Below, piece after piece: positions 21,090 through 29,959 of a stretch of DNA of 64,000 nucleotides (position 1 is the first letter of the stretch; the number at the start of each line of letters is the position of its first letter). Under the pieces are notes generated by a model. The model did not search any database and had not been told where the DNA came from. It saw only the letters and a program-made list of their open reading frames with translations. Source of the DNA: Lancefieldella sp. Marseille-Q7238 (GTDB lineage Bacteria; Actinomycetota; Coriobacteriia; Coriobacteriales; Atopobiaceae); assembly GCF_949152215.1 (NCBI RefSeq), contig NZ_OX424407.1, forward strand, positions 624,530 to 688,529, in the 5' to 3' direction. Position numbers and translations under genes: made by a program.

Positions 21090-21796
21090 TAACGGCCCCT
21101 CCTCTCATTGCGACGGCGAGGACGCGAGGAGCCTTCAAGCGCCGGATTTGGCGCAGGCTGACCCGGCATCTTTTCGCCAAGGTAAATCCAAACCTTGATA
21201 CCGCAGGCACCCATGGTGGTGCGAGCAGTTGAAGTGCCGTAAGCGACAACAGCGCGAAGGGTGTGCAGAGGCACGCGACCCTCACGGTACCACTCACGAC
21301 GGCCCATCTCGGCGCCGTTCAGACGGCCGGAGCACTGAATACGGATTCCCTTTGCTCCCGCTTTGCGGGCGGACTGAACCGCCTTACGCATAGCGCGGCG
21401 GAATGCGACACGCTGCTCAAGCTGCTCTGCGATGGACTGGGCAACGAGGGTTGCGTCAAGCTCAGGACGCTTGACCTCGATGACGTCAACATTGACCTGA
21501 CCCTTGCCAACCTTGGCGACACGCTCAAGGTCAGTGCGAAGTCCGTCAATCTCCGCACCCTTTTTGCCAATGACAATGCCGGGGCGGGCAGAGAAAATCG
21601 TGACCTTGATTTTGTCGCCAGCGCGCTCGATATCGATGCGGGCGATGGCCGCCTTCTCAAGACGCTTCTCGAGATACGAGCGGATAACAAGGTCATTGCC
21701 AAGATTCTCGGCGTAGTTCTTATCGGCGTACCAACGGGAGCGCCAGTTCTCGGTTACACCAAGACGAAAGCCGGTAGGCTGAACTTTCTGACCCAT
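21089..21796 (-). CDS. rpsC: 30S ribosomal protein S3
   Basis: S3 forms the mRNA entry pore. The 235-residue protein has a KH domain ([12 protein letters not shown], about 74-85) and the C-terminal S3 domain with the [17 protein letters not shown] segment. The tail is arginine-rich. Seven bases separate it from rplV. Confidence 0.97.
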   Translation of the reverse strand: MGQKVQPTGFRLGVTENWRSRWYADKNYAENLGNDLVIRSYLEKRLEKAAIARIDIERAGDKIKVTIFSARPGIVIGKKGAEIDGLRTDLERVAKVGKGQVNVDVIEVKRPELDATLVAQSIAEQLEQRVAFRRAMRKAVQSARKAGAKGIRIQCSGRLNGAEMGRREWYREGRVPLHTLRAVVAYGTSTARTTMGACGIKVWIYLGEKMPGQPAPNPALEGSSRPRRRNERRGR

Positions 21797-21802
21797 ATGT
21801 TC

Positions 21803-22165
21803 CTACGCCTCCTTTCGGGGTGCAACGACAACAGTGATATGGCTCGTACGCTTATTGATGCGCGAAGCCGATCCCTTTGCGCGGGGACGGATGCGCTTGA
21901 GCGTCGGGCCCTCATCAACATAGGCACTCTTGACAATAAGGTCGTTTGCGTGCAGGTGATTGTTGTACTCAGCGTTAGCGACAGCCGAGCTCAAAACCTT
22001 TGCGACATCCACAGCGGCCGCACGCGTTGAAAACTGAAGGACCTCGAGGGCCTTCTCGACAGACTTGCCACGCACCAGCGCGATAATTGCGCGAGCCTTG
22101 CGAGGAGCAACGCGTACATACTTTGCGGTAGCGCGAACCTCAATTGAATCGGTTTTTTTAGCCAT
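21803..22165 (-). CDS. rplV: 50S ribosomal protein L22
   Basis: L22 lines the exit tunnel through a beta hairpin. The 120-residue protein has the conserved [10 protein letters not shown] start and, in the hairpin region, the [18 protein letters not shown] segment near residues 85-105, without any insertion suggesting macrolide resistance. It lies between rpsS and rpsC. Confidence 0.96.
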   Translation of the reverse strand: MAKKTDSIEVRATAKYVRVAPRKARAIIALVRGKSVEKALEVLQFSTRAAAVDVAKVLSSAVANAEYNNHLHANDLIVKSAYVDEGPTLKRIRPRAKGSASRINKRTSHITVVVAPRKEA

Positions 22166-22179
22166 TTACTACACTCCCC

Positions 22180-22440
22180 CTAGTTGGCCTTGTGACCACG
22201 GAAGGTGCGGGTCAGCGCGAATTCGCCCAGCTTATGACCGACCATGGATTCGGTGATGTACACAGGAACGTGCTTGCGGCCGTCGTGAACGGCGATTGTA
22301 TGGCCAACCATCTCAGGGAAGATGGTGGAGGAACGTGACCAGGTCTTGATAACGTCCTTCTTACCAGCCTCGTTCATTGCAGCGACACGCGCAAGGAGGC
22401 GAGTCTCCACAAACGGGCCTTTTTTGAGACTTCTGCTCAT
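22180..22440 (-). CDS. rpsS: 30S ribosomal protein S19
   Basis: S19 is a small-subunit head protein that pairs with S13. The 86-residue protein starts [12 protein letters not shown] and contains the signature [16 protein letters not shown]. Order rplB-rpsS-rplV is standard. Confidence 0.97.
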   Translation of the reverse strand: MSRSLKKGPFVETRLLARVAAMNEAGKKDVIKTWSRSSTIFPEMVGHTIAVHDGRKHVPVYITESMVGHKLGEFALTRTFRGHKAN

Positions 22441-22461
22441 AAATCTACTCCTACTCGTGTC

Positions 22462-23298
<837 letters not shown>

Positions 23299-23325
23299 AA
23301 AACTTTTCCCTTTCTTTCCGTTGGC

Positions 23326-23423
23326 CAGTCCGTTTGGGAATTGGCGGACTGACACCGGACAACCACGGCGCCGCGCGTATCTATCGAGGCGCCCTTAACA
23401 CCCGTGCAGGATTCTACACGGGT
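23326..23423 (-). other. Two hairpins in the rplW-rplB gap
   Basis: The gap of 137 bases, long for this operon, contains a 7-pair stem at 23326-23351 (CAGTCCG with CGGACTG) and another at 23400-23423 (ACCCGTG with CACGGGT). Neither is followed by a U run, so they look like processing or translational-control structures rather than terminators. Confidence 0.5.
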
Positions 23424-23435
23424 GGAAAAACCTAC

Positions 23436-23735
23436 TTACTCAGCCGATTGATTGGCAAAAATCTCGATCTGCTCGCCGGCGGCAAGCGTCACGATTGCCT
23501 TTTTCCAGCTGCGAGTCTTGCCCTTTTGCTGATAACGAACACGCTTGCTCTTGGGCTTGACCGAGATAGTATTTACCTTGGTCACATGGACATTGAAGAG
23601 TTTCTCGATAGCCGCAGCTATCTCTTCTTTGCCAGCGGACTTGGCAACCTCGAAGGTGTACTTGCCCTCGCCCATCAGATCGTAAGCACGCTCCGAAACG
23701 ATCGGGCGAATGATGACCTCATATGCGGAGTTCAT
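23436..23735 (-). CDS. rplW: 50S ribosomal protein L23
   Basis: L23 is the docking site for trigger factor and SRP at the tunnel exit. The 99-residue protein starts MNSAYEVIIRPIVSERAYDLM and has the conserved NVHVTKVNTISVKPKSKR segment. The ATG overlaps the rplD stop by one base. Confidence 0.96.
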   Translation of the reverse strand: MNSAYEVIIRPIVSERAYDLMGEGKYTFEVAKSAGKEEIAAAIEKLFNVHVTKVNTISVKPKSKRVRYQQKGKTRSWKKAIVTLAAGEQIEIFANQSAE

Positions 23736-24361
23736 TATGCGAGCACCTCCTCAAAATGCTTTGCGACATCTGCGGACATGATAAGCGCAGCGTTGTCGAT
23801 AAGTGAACGAGTAGTTGCCTCGGAAACGCCATAGATGGCAGCCTTCTGAATGTTGCGGAAGGACAGATAGGTGTTGATGTCATCATCGGGAACGATGACG
23901 GTAACACGCTTGTCTTCAAGGCCGAGAGCCTTAAGGACAGACACCGCCTGCTTCGTGGAAGGAGCGTCAAACTCAAGGCTGTCAACGAGGACGAGCTCAG
24001 AGTCAGCGACCTTGCCGGAAAGAGCGGAGCGCATCGCAAGCTTTACCATCTTGCTGTTCACCCGGCGAGCGTGGCTGCGCGGCGTAGGTCCAAAGATAAC
24101 GCCGCCGCCGGTCCACTGACCTGCGCGGATGGAGCCCTGACGGGCGCGGCCGGTGCCCTTCTGGCGATACGGCTTGGTGCCGCCGCCGGATACCTCATGA
24201 CGATTCTTAGTTGAATGGGTACCCTGGCGCAGAGAAGCAGCCTGGCAGGTCACAACCTGGTGCACCACGGGGATATTCGGCTCAATGCCGTACACGTCGG
24301 AAGAAAGATCGGCGTCGCCAACCTTCTTACCTTCCATGTTTTTAATCTCATACTTGGACAT
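23735..24361 (-). CDS. rplD: 50S ribosomal protein L4
   Basis: L4 lines the exit tunnel; in E. coli it also represses the S10 operon. The 208-residue protein has the tunnel-loop region RQKGTGRARQGSIRAGQW (about 68-85) and FGPTPRSHA. No extra-ribosomal motif is visible. It is in the order rplC-rplD-rplW. Confidence 0.97.
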   Translation of the reverse strand: MSKYEIKNMEGKKVGDADLSSDVYGIEPNIPVVHQVVTCQAASLRQGTHSTKNRHEVSGGGTKPYRQKGTGRARQGSIRAGQWTGGGVIFGPTPRSHARRVNSKMVKLAMRSALSGKVADSELVLVDSLEFDAPSTKQAVSVLKALGLEDKRVTVIVPDDDINTYLSFRNIQKAAIYGVSEATTRSLIDNAALIMSADVAKHFEEVLA

Positions 24362-24405
24362 GTTGTCTCCTTGTTAGCCTAAGTGTTTGCCTGTAAAAGC
24401 GGCCC

Positions 24406-25026
24406 TTAGGCCATGCGGACTTGGACGAGAGCGTTCTTGCCGCCGGGGACAGCACCCTTGATAAGCATGAGGTTCTGCTCAGCGTCAACGCGAACAAGCT
24501 TGAGGTTCTTAACAGTAACGCGCTCTGCGCCCATATGGCCGTACATGTGGAGGCCCTTACGAACACGCGCAGGATAAGCGCACTGACCAATGGAACCGGG
24601 GCGGCGCTGGTTGCGGGAACCATGCGTCATAGGACCACGGGAGAAGTTCCAACGCTTGATGGTGCCCTGGAAGCCCTTACCCTTGGAAGTGCCGATGACA
24701 TCAACAGCCGCAACTTCAGCGAAGTCAGCGACGGTAACCGTGTCGCCGCACTTGTGCTCCTCGCCAGCGGGAACGCGAACCTCGCGAAGGTAGCGCACAG
24801 GCTCAACACCCTGAGCCTTAAAGTGACCGGCCATAGGCTTGTTAACATGCTTCTCGGAGATATCGCCGAACCCAATCTGCACGGCATCGTAGCCGTCCGT
24901 CTCCGTCGTCTTTACCTGCGAGACGGTGCAGGGGCCTGCAAGAATGACGGTAACAGGAACGACGTTGTCGTTCTCGTCCCACACCTGGGTCATGCCCAGC
25001 TTGCGGCCGAGGATGGTATTCACCAT
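24406..25026 (-). CDS. rplC: 50S ribosomal protein L3
   Basis: L3 initiates assembly of the large subunit and reaches the peptidyl transferase centre. The 206-residue protein starts MVNTILGRKLGMTQVWDE and has the GKGFQGTIKRWNF segment with the residues that approach the active centre. Here it is the first gene of its unit, separated from rpsJ by 343 bases carrying a hairpin, a promoter and a structured leader. Confidence 0.97.
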   Translation of the reverse strand: MVNTILGRKLGMTQVWDENDNVVPVTVILAGPCTVSQVKTTETDGYDAVQIGFGDISEKHVNKPMAGHFKAQGVEPVRYLREVRVPAGEEHKCGDTVTVADFAEVAAVDVIGTSKGKGFQGTIKRWNFSRGPMTHGSRNQRRPGSIGQCAYPARVRKGLHMYGHMGAERVTVKNLKLVRVDAEQNLMLIKGAVPGGKNALVQVRMA

Positions 25027-25034
25027 GCTCTTTC

Positions 25035-25145
25035 CTCACTCTCGGTGGTCATGGGACCCTTGAGGGCACATCGGATGCCCTTCCCCAGCGGACCACTTCC
25101 TCTATATGCTGCCTCGAGACATACCTGTCCCGTTTGAGCAGCTTG
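25035..25145 (-). promoter_or_regulatory. Structured 5' leader of the rplC unit
   Basis: Between the candidate promoter and rplC the transcript leader of about 115 bases can fold: GGGCATC pairs with a GTGCCC-containing segment near 25056-25075, and GCTGC pairs with GCAGC near 25105-25141. Leaders of r-protein operons often carry binding sites for an encoded protein (L4 in E. coli). No match to a known leader class was recognised. Confidence 0.4.
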
Positions 25146-25148
25146 TCT

Positions 25149-25177
25149 ACTTTACGCTTGTTCACAACGTTTTACAA
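25149..25177 (-). promoter_or_regulatory. Promoter for rplC-to-rplX
   Basis: TTGTAA (25177-25172) and TAAAGT (25154-25149) on the minus strand, exactly 17 bases apart, lie in the 343-base gap after rpsJ. The same -10 (TAAAGT, 17-base spacing) occurs in the rpsL promoter. Confidence 0.6.
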
Positions 25178-25288
25178 GGAAATTTTTGAAATTCGTGTGC
25201 AAAATGTGGCCGTGAAACGTCAGCGAATTTAGACGCGGTTTGGAACGCAATCTGAAACGCGATTCGGAACTCGAAATCGCGTACAGAA

Positions 25289-25317
25289 CAACCCTCCGGC
25301 GCGTGTCCGAAGGGTTG
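25289..25317 (-). terminator. Hairpin after rpsJ
   Basis: An 11-pair stem (CAACCCTTCGG with CCGGAGGGTTG, one wobble) follows the rpsJ stop by about 50 bases. The transcript continues UUCUG, so it is only weakly U-rich. A second, shorter inverted repeat of CGAGAAG/CTTCTCG lies at 25335-25350 between rpsJ and this hairpin. Confidence 0.55.
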
Positions 25318-25369
25318 CAGGGTTAACGCTGGGACGAGAAGGGCTTCTCGCCATGCCTTTTGAAAAAGC

Positions 25370-25678
25370 TTAGAGCTTGATCTCGATGTCAACGCCAGCA
25401 GGGAGGTCAAGACGCATGAGCGAATCGACCGTGGTGGAGTTGGGATCGAGGATGTCGATGAGACGCTTGTGCGTGCGCATCTCAAACTGGTCGCGGGAAT
25501 CCTTGTCCTTGTGCGGAGAGCGGATAACCGTATACAGGTTGCGCTCGGTTGGCAGAGGAATAGGGCCGGACACGCGTGCGCCGTTCTTCTGAGCCGTATC
25601 GACGATCAGCTTTGCGGACTGATCAACAACCTCGTGATCATAGCCCTTGAGGCGGATCCTAATCTTTTGATTTGACAC
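25370..25678 (-). CDS. rpsJ: 30S ribosomal protein S10 (NusE), GTG start
   Basis: S10 is a small-subunit head protein and, as NusE, links NusG and ribosome to RNA polymerase. GTG at 25678 gives 102 residues starting with [20 protein letters not shown] after the initiator. GGAGG lies eight bases upstream, and an ATG at 25693 overlaps that site and is rejected. Here it is the last gene of the str unit instead of the first of the S10 operon. Confidence 0.95.
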   Translation of the reverse strand: MSNQKIRIRLKGYDHEVVDQSAKLIVDTAQKNGARVSGPIPLPTERNLYTVIRSPHKDKDSRDQFEMRTHKRLIDILDPNSTTVDSLMRLDLPAGVDIEIKL

Positions 25679-25719
25679 TTTGGGTACCTCCATACATGAG
25701 CTTGAGCTCGTGGTTGTTA

Positions 25720-27816
25720 CTAGGACTCGGAACCGCCGTTTTTGGCGACGATTTCATCACGGACTGCTTTAGGAACAGGCTCGTAAGAATCAAACTGCAT
25801 GGTGTAGCTTGCACGACCCTGGGTCTGGGAACGGAGATCGGTTGCATAACCGAACATCTCGCCGAGAGGCACTTTTGCACGGATGACCTTAGTATCGCGA
25901 CGATCCTCCATGCCCTCAATCTTGCCGCGGCGAGAAGAAAGGTTGCCCATAACGTCGCCCATGTACTGTTCCGGAGTTTCAACCTCAACGGATTCGACGG
26001 GCTCCAGAAGAACAGGGTCGGACTTCTTGAGAGCATCCTTGATTGCCATGGAACCGGCGATCTTAAACGCGGCTTCAGAGGAGTCGACCTCGTGGTATGA
26101 ACCGTCAACAAGAGTGACCTTGATGTCTACGACAGGATAGCCGGCGATAACGCCACTATTGAGCGCCTCGCGGATACCCTTATCGATAGAGGGGATGTAC
26201 TCCTTGGGCACGACGCCACCGACGATAGCGTTGACAAACTCGTAGCCCTTGCCCTGCTCGTTGGGCTCCATGTCGATGACAGCATGGCCGTACTGACCAC
26301 GACCACCAGACTGACGGACAAACTTGCCCTCGGCGTGAGTGACGGCTTTACCGGCAGTCTCACGATAAGCGACCTGCGGCTTACCAACGTTGCAGTCGAC
26401 CTTGAACTCGCGGCGGAGACGGTCAACGATGATCTCAAGGTGCAGCTCGCCCATGCCGGCAATGATGGTCTGGCCGGTCTCATGATCCGTGTGAACCTGG
26501 AAGGTTGGATCCTCCTCGGCAAGCTTGGCAAGGCCAACGGACATCTTCTCCTGCTCAGCCTTGGTCTTAGGCTCAACAGCAACGTCGATGACGGGGTCAG
26601 CAAAGCTGATGGACTCAAGCACAATGGGGTGCTTCTCGTCACAAAGAGTATCGCCGGTTGTGGTGTTCTTGAAGCCTACACAGGCGACGATGTCGCCGGC
26701 GGAGCACTCTTCACGGTCCACACGGTCATTGGCATTCATCTCAAGGATGCGGCCCAGACGCTCGCGACCGTCCTTGACGGAGTTGTACACATAGGAACCC
26801 GCCTCGGCCTGGCCGGAATACACGCGGATGTAGGTCAGCTTACCAACATACGGGTCGGTCATAATCTTGAAGGCAAGCGCGGAGAAGGGCTCCTTGACGT
26901 CCGCGTGACGAACCTCTTCCTCGCCCTTGAGGTTGGTGCCGTCAATCTCGGGCACGTCGAGAGGGCTGGGGAGATAGTCAATGACGGCGTCGAGAAGTTC
27001 CTGGATGCCCTTGTTCTTATAGGCGGAACCCACAAAGACGGGGTTCATCTTGCCCGCGAGGACTCCGGCGCGGATGGCGCGCTTAAGCTCGTCGACATCG
27101 ATTTCCTCGCCTTCAAGGATAGCCATCATGAGATCCTCGGAGAAGTCGGAGGCCGCCTCAAGGAGCTCCTCGCGCTTCTCGGCTGCAATCTCTGTGAACT
27201 CGGAAGGAATCTCGTCGAGAGGCTCAGGGTAAATCATGCCCTTTGCGTCTTCCTTGAAGTCCCACGCGGTATTGGTCACAAGGTCAATCAAGCCCCAGAA
27301 GTTGGACTCGGAACCCATAGGAACCTGAGCTGCAATAGCCGGAGCGGAAAGACGCTCTTTCATGGTCTCGATAGCGCGGAAGAAATCAGCGCCCACGCGG
27401 TCGAACTTGTTGATGAAAGCGATGCGGGGAACGTTGTACTTAGTTGCCTGACGCCACACGGTCTCGGACTGCGGCTGAACGCCTGCAACGGCGTCAAAAA
27501 CAGCAACAGCGCCGTCGAGAACGCGAAGCGAGCGCTCGACCTCAGCGGTAAAGTCAACGTGACCCGGGGTGTCGATGATCTGGATAACGTGATCTTTCCA
27601 GAAACACGTAGTAGCAGCGGAGGTAATGGTAACACCGCGCTCCTGCTCCTGGACCATCCAGTCCATGGTTGCCGCACCGTCGTGAACCTCGCCAATCTTG
27701 TGGGTCTTGCCGGTGTAGTAAAGAATGCGCTCCGTAGTGGTGGTCTTACCGGCATCGATGTGAGCCATGATGCCGATGTTGCGGAGGTCTTTAAGGTTGT
27801 ACTTGGTCTTAGCCAT
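25720..27816 (-). CDS. fusA: Elongation factor G
   Basis: EF-G moves tRNAs and mRNA after peptide bond formation, using GTP. The 698-residue protein has the P-loop AHIDAGKTT (18-26), DTPGHVDF switch 2 and NKFD, then domains II-V. The domain IV tip and the C-terminal domain are complete. It follows rpsG by 24 bases and is followed by rpsJ; tuf, which often comes next, is at 47089-48294 instead. Confidence 0.98.
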   Translation of the reverse strand: MAKTKYNLKDLRNIGIMAHIDAGKTTTTERILYYTGKTHKIGEVHDGAATMDWMVQEQERGVTITSAATTCFWKDHVIQIIDTPGHVDFTAEVERSLRVLDGAVAVFDAVAGVQPQSETVWRQATKYNVPRIAFINKFDRVGADFFRAIETMKERLSAPAIAAQVPMGSESNFWGLIDLVTNTAWDFKEDAKGMIYPEPLDEIPSEFTEIAAEKREELLEAASDFSEDLMMAILEGEEIDVDELKRAIRAGVLAGKMNPVFVGSAYKNKGIQELLDAVIDYLPSPLDVPEIDGTNLKGEEEVRHADVKEPFSALAFKIMTDPYVGKLTYIRVYSGQAEAGSYVYNSVKDGRERLGRILEMNANDRVDREECSAGDIVACVGFKNTTTGDTLCDEKHPIVLESISFADPVIDVAVEPKTKAEQEKMSVGLAKLAEEDPTFQVHTDHETGQTIIAGMGELHLEIIVDRLRREFKVDCNVGKPQVAYRETAGKAVTHAEGKFVRQSGGRGQYGHAVIDMEPNEQGKGYEFVNAIVGGVVPKEYIPSIDKGIREALNSGVIAGYPVVDIKVTLVDGSYHEVDSSEAAFKIAGSMAIKDALKKSDPVLLEPVESVEVETPEQYMGDVMGNLSSRRGKIEGMEDRRDTKVIRAKVPLGEMFGYATDLRSQTQGRASYTMQFDSYEPVPKAVRDEIVAKNGGSES

Positions 27817-27840
27817 TGTGTTGAACTCCTGATTTCCGAC

Positions 27841-28311
27841 TTAGAAGCGGTAATGGGAGAAGGCGCGGTTGGCCTCTGCCATCTTGAACAGGTCTTCACG
27901 GCGCTTGACAGAGGCACCGACGCCATTGGTTGCGTCGATAATCTCATTGGCAAGGCGCTCGGCCATGGTCTTCTCTTTGCGAGTACGGCTGAAGTTAACA
28001 ATCCAGCGGATAGCAAGGGTGGTTGCACGACGGGAGTTAACCTCCATAGGCACCTGATAGGTGGCGCCGCCTACACGCTTAGGCTTGACCTCAAGGGTAG
28101 GACGGATGTTATCCATAGCCTTCTTGAAAACAGTAAGGGCATCTTCGCCGGTCTTCTCGGCAACGATATCAAAGGCACCGTAAACGATGCGCTCTGCAGT
28201 TGCCTTCTTACCGTCAAGAAGAACCTTGTTGATAAGCTGGGTGACCAGTCGATTGTTATAGACGGCGTCAGGCATAACCTCACGACGTACTGCTGCTGCG
28301 CGACGCGGCAT
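27841..28311 (-). CDS. rpsG: 30S ribosomal protein S7
   Basis: S7 starts assembly of the 16S 3' domain and contacts E-site tRNA. The 156-residue protein starts [20 protein letters not shown] and has the conserved [14 protein letters not shown]-type segment near residues 78-90. It lies between rpsL and fusA. Confidence 0.97.
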   Translation of the reverse strand: MPRRAAAVRREVMPDAVYNNRLVTQLINKVLLDGKKATAERIVYGAFDIVAEKTGEDALTVFKKAMDNIRPTLEVKPKRVGGATYQVPMEVNSRRATTLAIRWIVNFSRTRKEKTMAERLANEIIDATNGVGASVKRREDLFKMAEANRAFSHYRF

Positions 28312-28344
28312 GTTTATCTCCTAAGAACTAAATCGAGTAGTGGG

Positions 28345-28716
28345 TTACTTCGCACGCTTGGTGCCGTAACGGGAACGAGCCTTTGCGCGGTTCTGAACCG
28401 CAGCGCAGTCATACGCGCCACGGACGACCTTATAACGAACGCCAGGAAGGTCGCGGACACGGCCGCCACGGACAAGCACGATGGAGTGCTCCTGAAGATT
28501 GTGGCCCTCGCCAGGGATATAGGCGGTAACCTCAATGCCGTTGACAAGGCGCACACGAGCAACCTTACGAAGCGCCGAGTTAGGCTTCTTAGGGGTCGTG
28601 GTGAAAACGCGGGTGCAAACGCCGCGCTTCTGGGGGTTGTGCTGCAGGGCGGCGTTCTTGGACTTGGCCTGAACACTCATGCGGCCCTTGCGGACAAGCT
28701 GGTTGATAGTAGGCAA
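28345..28716 (-). CDS. rpsL: 30S ribosomal protein S12 (TTG start)
   Basis: S12 monitors codon-anticodon pairing. TTG at 28716 gives 123 residues with [11 protein letters not shown] after the initiator, preceded by AAGGAGAAGATC. The longer in-frame start upstream adds 19 residues no S12 has. The lysines at the usual streptomycin-resistance sites ([12 protein letters not shown] and PGVRYK) are wild type. It begins the rpsL-rpsG-fusA-rpsJ unit with its own promoter. Confidence 0.95.
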   Translation of the reverse strand: MPTINQLVRKGRMSVQAKSKNAALQHNPQKRGVCTRVFTTTPKKPNSALRKVARVRLVNGIEVTAYIPGEGHNLQEHSIVLVRGGRVRDLPGVRYKVVRGAYDCAAVQNRAKARSRYGTKRAK

Positions 28717-28805
28717 GATCTTCTCCTTCTTATACCTATCTACGTGCACATTTACAAATTCAAAAGGCGACACAGCACTGTCCCCTTGGAATTACGCAAG
28801 GAAGA

Positions 28806-28834
28806 ACTTTACGCCGATGTTTGCTGCTCGTCAA
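28806..28834 (-). promoter_or_regulatory. Promoter for the rpsL-rpsG-fusA-rpsJ unit
   Basis: TTGACG (28834-28829) and TAAAGT (28811-28806) lie 17 bases apart on the minus strand. The -35 overlaps the stop codon of the upstream acetyltransferase gene. The leader to the rpsL TTG would be about 85 bases. Confidence 0.75.
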
Positions 28835-29460
28835 CACACCACGTTGCCGGGCGTATCCATACCATGGGGAGAAAATGTTTTGTCGTTGGCGAGAAGTGCC
28901 TCAGTGTTGGACATTCCTTCAGGTATATCTGAGGCTAACTTCAAAACGGCGATCAATTCCTCGCCGTCCTTCTCGCCCGTTTCAACAAATCCAAACGAAC
29001 GATAGAGATTTTGAGCAGCTTCATTTTCAGGCTCATAGGAAAGCCAACAATAATCTGCCCTCCCACAGGGGGAGGTGCGTATAAACTCCAGCGCGAGCTT
29101 GAGGGCTTCTTTCCCATATCCTTTACCCTGATGCTTTGCGTCTATCATCAGACGTCTGAGATCGTAGCTGTCATAAGCTATCGCCGGAGCGTCGTCCCAG
29201 AAGTCGTCCGCACCAAACCCAATCATCAAAAAACCTACCGGTACAGTACCCTCGTAGATACCAAAAGGAAATACCTGTCCGTTTCCTGTTATGGAGGTAT
29301 AGGCCTCGATAATGCTTGTATCGTTTCCGGCGACAAAGCTTTGTTGTTCCTCGGACACCTTGAGCTTAAGAATGTCCCATACATTTTTTCCGTTTATGCG
29401 TTCCAGTCTTAGCACGGGTTCACCATTCGATCGGGCAATTGCTTGTTGAAGGACAGTCAC
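28831..29460 (-). CDS. GNAT-family N-acetyltransferase
   Basis: A 209-residue protein of the Gcn5-related acetyltransferase fold, transferring acetyl from acetyl-CoA to an amine. The acetyl-CoA loop is HQGKGYGKEALKLAL (motif Q/RxxGxG/A, about 109-122), followed by the C-terminal NEAAQNLYRSFGFVETG, as in polyamine acetyltransferases. About 35 residues at the C-terminus lie beyond the domain. The start is uncertain: GTG 29460 lacks a good ribosome binding site. It sits between hypA and rpsL, with no clear functional link to either. Substrate unknown. Confidence 0.75.
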   Translation of the reverse strand: MTVLQQAIARSNGEPVLRLERINGKNVWDILKLKVSEEQQSFVAGNDTSIIEAYTSITGNGQVFPFGIYEGTVPVGFLMIGFGADDFWDDAPAIAYDSYDLRRLMIDAKHQGKGYGKEALKLALEFIRTSPCGRADYCWLSYEPENEAAQNLYRSFGFVETGEKDGEELIAVLKLASDIPEGMSNTEALLANDKTFSPHGMDTPGNVVC

Positions 29461-29512
29461 ATTTTACAATAGTAGAGTTGTTAATACGCGGCGGACAGAT
29501 GCCACAAATCTC

Positions 29513-29857
29513 TCATGTGGCTTCAATCTCATCAAGTTCAAGCTCTTGACCTTGGATAAGCTCGGTCTTCTCGCTTGCACAATACGGACACGTACGGCCA
29601 TACTCAACGGTGGCATAGGTGCGATTGCAATCAAGACAGCGCGTTATTGCCGGTACGCTCTCAATCTCAAGCTCGGCCGCGCGCATCAACTCCGTGCGGT
29701 CGGCCGCCCAACGCCATACGTCTTGAAGATACGACGGAATGACACCGGAAACCTCCCCCAGCCGCAGCTTTACGCGGGCGACTGAGGTAAGGTCATTTTG
29801 GCGCCCAAGGTTCTCGACCATATCAATGATATAAAATGCAATGCCCAGCTCGTGCAT
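29513..29857 (-). CDS. hypA: Hydrogenase/urease nickel insertion protein HypA
   Basis: HypA delivers nickel to [NiFe]-hydrogenase (or urease) together with HypB. The 114-residue protein has the N-terminal MHELG nickel-binding start (His2) and a C-terminal zinc site from CLDC and CPYC (about 73-93). It is separated from hypB by the large iron-sulfur flavoprotein gene; all three have the same orientation. No hydrogenase structural gene is in the window. Confidence 0.93.
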   Translation of the reverse strand: MHELGIAFYIIDMVENLGRQNDLTSVARVKLRLGEVSGVIPSYLQDVWRWAADRTELMRAAELEIESVPAITRCLDCNRTYATVEYGRTCPYCASEKTELIQGQELELDEIEAT

Positions 29858-29959
29858 GAACCGTCCGCCCTTAGCATGTCCGTTACTTTGACTGCGCCAT
29901 CATCTCGGCCCTAGTCCGTTACCTTAACTCAGCCGTCGCCCCGCCTGGCGCAATCAACG

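Noticed and set aside
26284-28932. An 882-codon open frame on the plus strand opposite fusA, rpsG and rpsL
   Set aside because: It is the complement of three well-supported genes with strong codon bias; such bias removes stops from the opposite frame. It has no ribosome binding site, no recognisable motif, and low-complexity Leu/Val/Asn-rich content.
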